Assembly (NCBI GenBank): GCA_900555735.1
Contig: USMI01000116.1
Span: forward strand, 1-6,348
Length of the DNA stretch: 6,348 nt
DNA from: an uncultured Eubacteriales bacterium
GTDB lineage: Bacteria; Bacillota; Clostridia; Oscillospirales; Oscillospiraceae
Direction of reading: 5' to 3'
The position numbers and the translations under genes were made by a program. Below are positions 1 through 4,830 of the stretch, piece by piece. How positions within the stretch are numbered: the stretch's first letter is position 1; each line of letters begins with the position of its first letter. The notes under the pieces were generated by a model, which saw nothing but the letters and a program-made list of their open reading frames with translations, was not told where the DNA came from and did no database searches.

Positions 1-100
<100 letters not shown>

Positions 101-175
101 TCCTCCTTAGCTCAATGGTAGAGCATTCGGCTGTTAACCGAAGGGTTGTTGGTTCGAGCCCAACAGGGGGAGCCA
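101..175 (+). tRNA. tRNA-Asn (anticodon GTT)
   Basis: Complete cloverleaf of 75 bases including an encoded CCA. The acceptor TCCTCCT pairs with AGGGGGA, including one T-G pair. The D stem is GCTC/GAGC, the anticodon stem TTCGG/CCGAA encloses CTGTTAA, and the T arm is GTTGG-TTCGAGC-CCAAC. The discriminator base is G. It abuts the 5S gene with no spacer, so it is probably transcribed as the distal part of the rRNA operon and released by RNase P cleavage at the 5S junction. A terminator begins 8 bases after its end. Confidence 0.97.
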
Positions 176-182
176 CAAAAGG

Positions 183-223
183 GAAGTGCCGCCATCCGAA
201 CGGTGGCGGCACTTCTTCTTTTT
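183..223 (+). terminator. Intrinsic terminator after 5S-tRNA-Asn
   Basis: A perfect 12-bp stem (183-194 with 204-215, arm GAAGTGCCGCCA) with a 9-base loop is followed by TTCTTTTT. This is a classic rho-independent terminator. It probably ends the rRNA operon transcript. Two more tRNA genes on the same strand lie just downstream, so it also separates the tRNA cluster into two parts. Confidence 0.87.
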
Positions 224-247
224 ACATAAGGTAACCGTCGCAGACTT

Positions 248-324
248 GGGCCTTTAGCTCAGTTGGTTAGAGCAGACGGCTCATAACCGTCCGGTCCCGG
301 GTTCGAGTCCCCGAAGGCCCACCA
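248..324 (+). tRNA. tRNA with CAT anticodon, probably tRNA-Ile2 (lysidine type)
   Basis: Complete 77-base cloverleaf with encoded CCA. Acceptor is GGGCCTT/AAGGCCC, D arm GCTC/GAGC, anticodon stem GACGG/CCGTC around CTCATAA, and T arm CCGGG-TTCGAGT-CCCCG. The G1-C72 pair rules out initiator tRNA. The body from the D arm through the variable loop (TTAGCTCAGTTGGTTAGAGC, then the GACGG/CCGTC stem and CGGTC) matches what I remember of Bacillus tRNA-Ile2 rather than elongator tRNA-Met. C4-G69 and C5-G68 pairs are present, which are described as TilS (tRNA-Ile lysidine synthetase) determinants. Ile2 is therefore inferred; Met elongator is the alternative. The T stem contains one C-C mismatch (second pair). 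Confidence 0.9.
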
Positions 325-355
325 TTTTACAATCACAGCGCAAGCTGTTTCATAC

Positions 356-431
356 AGGGGTATAGCTCAGTTGGTAGAGCAGCGGTCTCCAAAACCGCGT
401 GTCGAGAGTTCGAGCCTTTCTGCCCCTGCCA
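356..431 (+). tRNA. tRNA-Trp (anticodon CCA)
   Basis: Complete 76-base cloverleaf with encoded CCA. Acceptor AGGGGTA pairs with TGCCCCT, with one T-G pair. D arm is GCTC/GAGC, anticodon stem GCGGT/ACCGC around CTCCAAA, and T arm GAGAG-TTCGAGC-CTTTC. The discriminator base is G, as usual for Trp. It lies 31 bases after tRNA(CAT), presumably in the same transcript, and runs straight into a terminator. Confidence 0.97.
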
Positions 432-468
432 AGAAAAATAACCACCCAATAGGGTGGTTATTTTTCTT
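432..468 (+). terminator. Intrinsic terminator after tRNA-Trp
   Basis: A perfect stem of about 16-17 bp (to 447, paired with 452-468; the arms contain AACCACCC and GGGTGGTT) has a 4-base AATA loop, and the 3' arm ends in TTATTTTTCTT. The U-rich tail lies inside the palindrome, so the element could stop transcription from either strand. It begins at the last base of the CCA end of tRNA-Trp. Confidence 0.87.
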
Positions 469-484
469 ACCAGTGTCAGTTAAG

Positions 485-557
485 GCTCGAAACGAGCTCC
501 GGTCTCACACGCATGAAAAGCGTTGAGACCGGGAGCAACGTGCCACTGGCACGTTGC
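485..557. repeat. Cluster of three adjacent hairpins (palindromic element)
   Basis: Three dyads follow each other with almost no gap. GCTCG-AAA-CGAGC spans 485-497. CCGGTCTCA (499-507) pairs with TGAGACCGG (524-532), and its stem continues with ACGC/GCGT around an ATGAAAA loop. GCAACGTGCC-ACT-GGCACGTTGC (535-557) is a perfect 10-bp stem with a 3-base loop. No T-tract follows, so they are not simple terminators. The arrangement fits a dispersed REP-like palindromic element or a structured RNA; only one copy is in the window, so repetitiveness is inferred. Confidence 0.5.
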
Positions 558-730
558 GTTAGCGAGAATAGAGCCGAGGGAGAAACCACCAGCCGTCAGT
601 GAGCAGCGTGAGGCCGGTAGGACATCACCCAACAGGGACATCTTTCTCACCCGTCCCAGTCGTAGACCCGACTTCCCCTTTGCCCGCATGCGCCGCACGG
701 CAATTCGTGTGCGAGATTTCTACTATGCGA

Positions 731-759
731 TTACCACATGTGGCGGGGTATGGTATAAG
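731..759 (+). promoter_or_regulatory. Promoter-like sequence pointing toward the tauE 3' end
   Basis: TTACCA (731-736), a 17-base spacer, then TATAAG (754-759), with an extended -10 TGG directly before it. There is no + strand gene downstream. A transcript would start near 766 and enter the tauE terminator hairpin within about a dozen bases. It may be chance, or may drive an antisense RNA. Confidence 0.3.
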
Positions 760-769
760 AAAAATACAT

Positions 770-803
770 AAAAAGGAGCACTCCCAGATTTGGTGGGAGT
801 GCT
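770..803 (-). terminator. Intrinsic terminator of the TauE-family gene
   Basis: A 10-bp perfect stem (777-786 with 794-803, arm AGCACTCCCA) has a 7-base loop. Read on the - strand it is followed by CC and then TTTTT (774-770). It lies 14 bases beyond the stop codon of the TauE-family gene, as expected for its terminator. On the + strand the trailing bases are less T-rich (TCGTTCTTTC). Confidence 0.82.
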
Positions 804-817
804 TCGTTCTTTCTTCA

Positions 818-1540
818 TCACAGCTGCTGGAGCAGCAGGATCAGTCCGGAGACGCCGACAAACAGATAGACCACCGTCCGCATGACGTCAGCATTGAGCT
901 TGCCGGCAATCTTGCCGCCGACGACAGCGCCCAGCAGGATACAGACCGCGCCGACCGCCGCGTAGGGCAGGATCACCGGACGCAGCAGGCCGTTGCAGAG
1001 ACGGCCCACAATGCCGGTAAAGCCCGTGACGGTGAACAGGAACTGCATGCAGCCCAGATAGCTGGGGTGATCTTCCGTGGCGCTTACGAAGTATACCGCC
1101 ATAGGCGGGCCGCCGATGGCGAAGAGCCCCGCGCTGACGCCGCACAGCGCGCCGCAGACGACGCCCACAGCGGGCTTGGGTGCAATGCGTATCCGCCGTG
1201 CCACCACCAGAAAATAGAGGGCCAGCAGCATCAGGAACCCCGCGAATATCAGCACCAGCACCCGCAGGTCAAGGCGGCTCACGAAGGGCATGATAAGCAG
1301 GTTGGCAAGGCCGAACGCGATGGTAGGCGGCAGCGCCACGCGCCATTGGATGTGCCTGCGGTACTTCCAGCACAGCGCCATGCAGAACAGCTGGTTGACG
1401 ACGATGGCCAGCGCCGGCGCATCGATCATATCGAAGTAAAAGGGCAGGATCATCATGAGAAAGACCACCGAGCCGAAGCCGGTCACCGCTTGGATGATGC
1501 CGGCCACCAGACTGGCGGCTGCGACTACGAACCAGACCAT
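818..1540 (-). CDS. TauE/SafE-family membrane transporter (sulfite exporter-like)
   Basis: Predicted 240-residue polytopic inner-membrane protein of the TauE/SafE family (formerly UPF0721), whose characterised members are linked to export of sulfite, sulfoacetate or other sulfur-containing organic anions. The family's two-repeat layout is visible: a first conserved membrane motif GIIQAVTGFGS at about residues 14-24 and a second, FAIGGPPMAVYF, at about 140-151, each followed by further hydrophobic helices, roughly seven to eight in all. A basic loop (KYRRH) sits at about 59-63. The start at 1540 is preferred to an in-frame ATG at 1564 because an AGGAGGGG ribosome binding site lies between them. 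It is monocistronic, with its own terminator. No sulfur-metabolism genes are nearby, so the substrate is unknown. Confidence 0.85.
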   Translation of the reverse strand: MVWFVVAAASLVAGIIQAVTGFGSVVFLMMILPFYFDMIDAPALAIVVNQLFCMALCWKYRRHIQWRVALPPTIAFGLANLLIMPFVSRLDLRVLVLIFAGFLMLLALYFLVVARRIRIAPKPAVGVVCGALCGVSAGLFAIGGPPMAVYFVSATEDHPSYLGCMQFLFTVTGFTGIVGRLCNGLLRPVILPYAAVGAVCILLGAVVGGKIAGKLNADVMRTVVYLFVGVSGLILLLQQL

Positions 1541-1549
1541 ATGTCGAGA

Positions 1550-1560
1550 CCCCTCCTTTT
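1550..1560 (-). promoter_or_regulatory. Ribosome binding site deciding the TauE-family start
   Basis: On the - strand AAAAGGAGGGG (1560-1550) lies 9 bases before the ATG at 1540. The upstream in-frame ATG at 1564 precedes this site and has no purine-rich sequence at the right distance, so translation should begin at 1540. Confidence 0.8.
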
Positions 1561-1572
1561 GCATTTGCGGCT

Positions 1573-1601
1573 ATCTTACCACATTTTTCGCCAAATAGGA
1601 A
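1573..1601 (-). promoter_or_regulatory. Possible promoter of the TauE-family gene
   Basis: On the - strand TTCCTA (1601-1596), 17 bases, then TAAGAT (1578-1573), with an extended -10 TGG immediately before it. The hexamers are weak (about 3/6 and 4/6 matches), but the spacing and position fit. Transcription would start near 1566, leaving about 25 bases of leader containing the ribosome binding site. Confidence 0.35.
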
Positions 1602-1604
1602 GAT

Positions 1605-1628
1605 GCGGCGGAAAGAAAATTCCGCCGC
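1605..1628. other. Hairpin just upstream of the possible TauE-family promoter
   Basis: A perfect 9-bp inverted repeat, GCGGCGGAA (1605-1613) with TTCCGCCGC (1620-1628), has a 6-base A-rich loop. No clear T-tract follows on either strand, so a terminator is doubtful. It sits 4 bases beyond the -35-like hexamer, so it could be a protein-binding dyad or part of a longer leader. Confidence 0.45.
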
Positions 1629-1653
1629 TCTTAACACGTCTTTGGCAGGAAAA

Positions 1654-1711
1654 CACAATATTGTGCGTATTAGCAAGGAGAAACCGCAACATTTTGCACA
1701 ATACGAACAAT
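1654..1711. promoter_or_regulatory. Operator-like dyads in the divergent intergenic region
   Basis: CACAATATTGTG (1654-1665) is a perfect 12-base palindrome. Overlapping it, ATTGTGCGTATT (1660-1671) recurs in inverted orientation as AATACGAACAAT (1700-1711), matching 11 of 12 positions. The pair brackets about 28 bases between the TauE-family gene and the small + strand gene. This layout is common for transcription factor sites, but no regulator gene is in the window and no factor can be named. Confidence 0.35.
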
Positions 1712-1757
1712 TTTGATGCCATTTAGCAGAAAGAGACGCATTTCGACACAGGCGCTG

Positions 1758-1766
1758 TGATAGAAT
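1758..1766 (+). promoter_or_regulatory. Possible extended -10 promoter of the small gene
   Basis: TGATAGAAT is an extended -10 element (TGn followed by TAGAAT, 5/6 match). No good -35 is seen at 15-18 bases, which is tolerated by extended -10 promoters. A short dyad CACAG-GCG-CTGTG (1747-1759) overlaps its upstream edge and could be an operator. The predicted start near 1773 gives a leader of about 67 bases. Confidence 0.4.
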
Positions 1767-1809
1767 TGGCGACATCACCGGAGGATAGATACCATCGATA
1801 ATTTATCAT

Positions 1810-1833
1810 GCCGCCTATGGCGGCAGAAGGAGG
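1810..1833 (+). promoter_or_regulatory. Leader hairpin abutting a strong ribosome binding site
   Basis: GCCGCC-TAT-GGCGGC (1810-1824) forms a 6-bp GC-only hairpin. It is followed immediately by AGAAGGAGG (1825-1833), a near-perfect ribosome binding site 6 bases from the ATG at 1840. A hairpin this close could protect the mRNA 5' region or modulate ribosome access. Confidence 0.6.
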
Positions 1834-1839
1834 TCGCAA

Positions 1840-2034
1840 ATGAACTGTTTTGTGCGTACAATGTCCCTTCTGCGGCTGGAATTTCACCGGAGCAGAGTCC
1901 TGCACTACCGGCAGCAGGGACGAAAAATGATGCGCGAAAGCGGCGTCTCGCCGCAGCTGTTGGCCTTAAATACGCAGATAGACCATCACGGCTACATCAT
2001 GTACCAGCTGGAGCATCAGCTGGAAGCGGCGTAG
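1840..2034 (+). CDS. Small hypothetical protein (64 aa), possibly Spo0E-like
   Basis: A 64-residue cytosolic protein with no signal peptide or membrane segment. The start is well supported by AGAAGGAGG six bases upstream, and a terminator follows the stop, so it is a credible monocistronic gene. It is basic and His/Gln-rich, and is predicted to be two helices: about residues 8-34 (SLLRLEFHRSRVLHYRQQG and onward) and about 37-63, joined by SGVSP. The second helix contains LLALNTQIDHHGYIMYQLEHQL. Its size, helical-hairpin pattern and LxxxIDxxxxxY spacing loosely resemble Spo0E-type aspartyl-phosphate phosphatases (SQELD motif), but the Ser-Gln of that motif is replaced. I do not recognise it with certainty; the function is unknown. 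Confidence 0.72.
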   Translation: MNCFVRTMSLLRLEFHRSRVLHYRQQGRKMMRESGVSPQLLALNTQIDHHGYIMYQLEHQLEAA

Positions 2035-2055
2035 GACTACATAGAGAGAAAAACA

Positions 2056-2084
2056 GAAAGCCAGCCGAAAGGCTGGCTTTCTTG
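2056..2084. terminator. Bidirectional terminator between the small gene and livF
   Basis: A perfect 11-bp stem GAAAGCCAGCC (2056-2066) with GGCTGGCTTTC (2071-2081) has a GAAA tetraloop on the + strand. Read rightward the 3' arm ends in CTTTCTT. Read leftward it is followed by TGTTTTTCTCTC (from 2055 down). It lies between two convergent genes, about 20 bases after the small gene and 14 bases past the livF stop, and probably serves both. Confidence 0.8.
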
Positions 2085-2094
2085 CGGTAATGCG

Positions 2095-2808
2095 TCAGTT
2101 TTTCTTCTTGCCCAGATAGGCTTCCTTGATGGACTCGTCGGCCAGCAGCTCCGCGCCGGTGCCGGACTTGGTGATGTTGCCGGTCTCCAGAACGTAGGCG
2201 TAGTCGGCGATCTTCAGGGCCATGTTGGCGTTCTGCTCGATCAGCAGCACGGTAACGCCCTGCTGGTTGACGGTGCGGATGATATCGAAGATACCCTGCA
2301 CCACCAGCGGCGCCAGACCCAGCGACGGCTCATCCAGCATCAGCAGCTTGGGGCGGCTCATCAGGGCGCGGCCCACGGCCAGCATCTGCTGCTCGCCGCC
2401 GGACAGGGTGCCTGCCAGCTGCCAATGGCGCTCCTCCAGACGGGGGAACAGCTCATAGACCCACTTGATGTCCTTCTCGATGCCGTCCTTGTCCTTGCGC
2501 AGGTACGCGCCCACCTTCAGGTTTTCCAGCACCGTCAGGTTGGGGAACACGCGGCGGCCTTCGGGTGACTGGGCGATACCGGCCTCCAGCACCTTGTTGA
2601 TGGGCTTGCCCAGCAGCTCCTGACCGTCATAGGTGATGGAGCCGCTGTCGGCCTTGACAAGACCGGAAATGGTGCGCAGCGTGGTGGACTTGCCTGCGCC
2701 GTTTGCGCCGATCAGGGTGACGATCTTGCCATCCGGCACCTCAAGGCTGATGCCCCGCAGGGCTTTGATGCCGCCGTAGGACACATGTAAGTTCTCAATC
2801 TTCAGCAT
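2095..2808 (-). CDS. livF: Branched-chain amino acid ABC transporter, ATP-binding protein LivF
   Basis: Cytosolic ATPase of 237 residues, the normal LivF length. It pairs with LivG to drive ligand import through LivH/LivM. Walker A GANGAGKST is at 34-42, the Q-loop glutamine at about 80 (AQSPEGRRVFPNLTV), the signature LSGGEQQ at 135-141, and Walker B LLMLDEP at 155-161. The switch position reads IEQNA at 190-194, with Gln instead of His; this is usual in LivF proteins and not a defect. It is the last gene of the operon; its start lies inside the 3' end of livG (14-bp overlap), pointing to translational coupling. A bidirectional terminator follows. The C-terminus ends in KKK. Liv-type importers of amides, urea or D-amino acids have similar ATPases. 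Confidence 0.95.
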   Translation of the reverse strand: MLKIENLHVSYGGIKALRGISLEVPDGKIVTLIGANGAGKSTTLRTISGLVKADSGSITYDGQELLGKPINKVLEAGIAQSPEGRRVFPNLTVLENLKVGAYLRKDKDGIEKDIKWVYELFPRLEERHWQLAGTLSGGEQQMLAVGRALMSRPKLLMLDEPSLGLAPLVVQGIFDIIRTVNQQGVTVLLIEQNANMALKIADYAYVLETGNITKSGTGAELLADESIKEAYLGKKKN

Positions 2809-3742
2809 CGTCTGCCACCCCCAAGTATGCGTCGATAACGCGCTCGTTGTTTTGGATCTCGTCGGGCGTACCCTGCGCGATCAGCTGGCCGAAGTCCAGC
2901 ACATAGATACGGTCGGCGATGTCCATGACCAGATCCATATGGTGCTCGATCAGCAGGATCGTCTTGTGGAAGTTGGTGCGGATCTCGCGGATGAACTGGG
3001 CCAGCTCCAGCGTTTCCTGCGGGTTCATACCGGCGGCAGGCTCATCCAGCAGCAGCAGCTGCGGCTCGGTGGCCAGTGCGCGGGCGATCTCCAGACGGCG
3101 CTGCTTGCCGTAGGGCAGGCTGGTGGCCAGTTCGTCCTTCACGTCCTCCAGCCCCACGATCTTCAGCAGCTCCAGCACCTCGGCGCGCTGCTTGGCCTCC
3201 TCCTTGCCGTTCAGGTGAAGGGCGGCGGTAAACAGGTTGCTGGTGCGGCGCATATGCTTGGCGATCAGCACATTGTCAAACACCGTCTGGGTCTTCCACA
3301 GGCGGATGTTCTGGAAGGTACGGGCCATGCCGCGTACCGTGATCTTATCGGGCGTAGGGGCCAGAATGTGGTCGGAGAAAGCGAATTCATCCCGCTCCTT
3401 CTGCGCCTGCTTCCATGCCTTCAGCGCATCGCCCTCCAGAGGCTCCTCCGGGGCGAAGTGGGCGGTGTACATGGTGGGATACTCGCCCTTATAGGTCTTT
3501 TTCATCTTGCCGGTGGGGTGGTTGCGGACGATGCACTCTCCGTTGAAGCTCACGCGGCCGTTGGTGGGCGCGTACACACCGGTGATGACGTTGAAGGCGG
3601 TGGTCTTACCGGCACCGTTGGGGCCGATCAGGGCCACGATCTCGCCCTCGTTGACGTCCAGATTCAGGTTATCGACGGCCACCACGCCGCCGAACTGCAT
3701 GGTGGCGTTTTCCACATGCAGTACATTCTTCGCTTCACTCAT
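2795..3742 (-). CDS. livG: Branched-chain amino acid ABC transporter, ATP-binding protein LivG with an insertion
   Basis: Second ATPase of the importer, 315 residues against about 255 for a typical LivG. Walker A GPNGAGKTT is at 40-48, the Q-loop glutamine at 144 in GMARTFQNIRLW, the signature region LPYGKQRRLEIARAL at 209-223, Walker B LLLLDEP at 229-235, and the switch His at 267 (IEHHMD). All catalytic motifs are intact. The extra length is a stretch of about 50 residues at roughly 76-130, between Walker A and the Q-loop, rich in charged and aromatic residues (YPTMYTAHF, then EGDALKAWKQAQKERDEF). The ATG overlaps the livM stop as ATGA and has AAAGGAGG upstream inside livM. It ends inside livF (14-bp overlap). 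Confidence 0.94.
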   Translation of the reverse strand: MSEAKNVLHVENATMQFGGVVAVDNLNLDVNEGEIVALIGPNGAGKTTAFNVITGVYAPTNGRVSFNGECIVRNHPTGKMKKTYKGEYPTMYTAHFAPEEPLEGDALKAWKQAQKERDEFAFSDHILAPTPDKITVRGMARTFQNIRLWKTQTVFDNVLIAKHMRRTSNLFTAALHLNGKEEAKQRAEVLELLKIVGLEDVKDELATSLPYGKQRRLEIARALATEPQLLLLDEPAAGMNPQETLELAQFIREIRTNFHKTILLIEHHMDLVMDIADRIYVLDFGQLIAQGTPDEIQNNERVIDAYLGVADDAED

Positions 3743-4827
3743 TTGGACGCCACCTCCTTTGCGGGCTTATCCTTTTTCTTGAAAAGCTTCCCGAAGAAGT
3801 TGATGATCCCATCCCACGAGAACTCCCGGTCGCCCATGATACCCTTCCGGAAGAACAGCACCACGATCATGATGATGACGGAGAACACCAGCATACGGAA
3901 GCCGCCCCGCATGAAGGGGATGTTGACGCCGATGTAGGGCATGGGGTCGTCCAAGAAGCGCAGCCACCACTCGGAGCAGGCGATATACAGGAACGAGCCC
4001 AGAATGGAGCCGGTGATGGAGCCGATACCGCCGATGACCACGATCAGCAGGATCTCATAGGTCATAGTGGAGGTAAAGGTGTTGGCCTGAATACTGGACT
4101 GGAACATGGCCAGCAGTGCGCCGCCCACACCGGCAAAGAAGGAGCTGATGAGGAAGGCCTGCATCTTATGCTTGGCCAGATTGATGCCCATAGCCTCGGC
4201 GGCGATCTCGTCGTCACGGATGGCCTTGAAGGCGCGGCCATAGGTGGAGTTGATGATCAGCACGATGATGCCGATGCAGATGCCGGAAACGATAAACGGG
4301 AAAACCACGCTGTCGAAGTTGGCAAACTGCCGCAGCAGGTTGGAGGCGTTGGTGAGGGGACCCACCTGCTTCCACTGGATGATAGCGCGCATGATCTCAG
4401 CAAAGCCCAGCGTAGCGATGGCCAGATAGTCGGACTTCAGCTTCAGAACAGGCAGGCCGATCAGCCACGCGAAGATCATGGGAACAATGCCCGCCAAGAT
4501 CAGACCCACTACCATGGGCAGGCAGAACTGGACGATACCGCCGTCAAAGTACTGGTACACAGAGGCGCGGGACTCCACGGGGATGGTCAGGATGGCGTAG
4601 GTATACGCGCCGATCATCATAAAGCCCGCCTGGCCCAGCGAGAACAGGCCGGTAAAGCCGTTCAGCAGGTTCAGTGATACGGCTACAAGGGAATAGATCG
4701 CGCCCTTTTTCAAAACGGACGCCAGCATGGAATAGTGCTGATATTTGTCCACATACAGCAGAAAGACCAGACAGACAGCGGCGAGGATCAAAGACAGCAA
4801 CAGATTTCTTTTCTTATTGTTCTTCAT
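3739..4827 (-). CDS. livM: Branched-chain amino acid ABC transporter, permease LivM
   Basis: Inner-membrane permease of 362 residues that forms the channel with LivH. A short basic start (MKNNKKR) leads into a first helix at about 9-25. The family motif FSLGQAGFM is at 62-70. The cytoplasmic coupling loop that contacts the ATPases, containing AIRDDEIAAEAMGIN, lies at about 202-216, followed by FAGVGGAL and, near 260, VIGGIGSITGSILG. About eight to ten hydrophobic segments are visible. The tail is long and basic (NFFGKLFKKKDKPAKEVASK). Three bases separate it from livH, with its ribosome binding site (GGAGAAGG) inside the end of livH, and it overlaps livG by 4 bp. Confidence 0.94.
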   Translation of the reverse strand: MKNNKKRNLLLSLILAAVCLVFLLYVDKYQHYSMLASVLKKGAIYSLVAVSLNLLNGFTGLFSLGQAGFMMIGAYTYAILTIPVESRASVYQYFDGGIVQFCLPMVVGLILAGIVPMIFAWLIGLPVLKLKSDYLAIATLGFAEIMRAIIQWKQVGPLTNASNLLRQFANFDSVVFPFIVSGICIGIIVLIINSTYGRAFKAIRDDEIAAEAMGINLAKHKMQAFLISSFFAGVGGALLAMFQSSIQANTFTSTMTYEILLIVVIGGIGSITGSILGSFLYIACSEWWLRFLDDPMPYIGVNIPFMRGGFRMLVFSVIIMIVVLFFRKGIMGDREFSWDGIINFFGKLFKKKDKPAKEVASK

Positions 4828-4830
4828 ATC

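Larger units (their letters stand above)
469..770. other. Noncoding interval of about 300 bases, no supported gene
   Basis: Two overlapping open frames exist here on opposite strands (- strand 480-698 and + strand 523-771). Neither has a convincing ribosome binding site, and both read through palindromic DNA rich in Arg, Pro, Cys and Trp codons, so I do not call them. The left third (485-557) is packed with hairpins. From about 560 to 710 I see only weak pairings, such as GGGAC...GTCCC and CGCAC...GTGCG. A promoter-like pair sits at 731-759. Confidence 0.6.

Noticed and set aside
480..698. 72-residue - strand frame after the tRNA cluster
   Set aside because: It reads through three palindromes, has no clear ribosome binding site, and its peptide looks like translated repeat DNA. 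The hairpins explain the interval better.
469..770. Integrated mobile element at the tRNA-Trp 3' end
   Set aside because: I found no integrase, transposase, or repeated copy of the tRNA 3' end that would mark an attachment site in the window.
1541..1564. Eight-residue N-terminal extension of the TauE-family protein (start at 1564)
   Set aside because: The ribosome binding site lies inside this extension, and the extension is polar, whereas the protein starting at 1540 begins directly with a membrane helix.
599..1726. Long + strand open frame opposite the TauE-family gene
   Set aside because: It runs antisense to a clear membrane protein, has His/Gln/Asp-rich low-complexity composition, lacks a good ribosome binding site, and is explained by GC-rich codon use of the real gene.
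2852..3937. Long + strand open frame across livG and livM
   Set aside because: It is antisense to two unmistakable liv genes; its composition (repeated Gln, Leu, Gly, His) is a mirror artefact of their codons.
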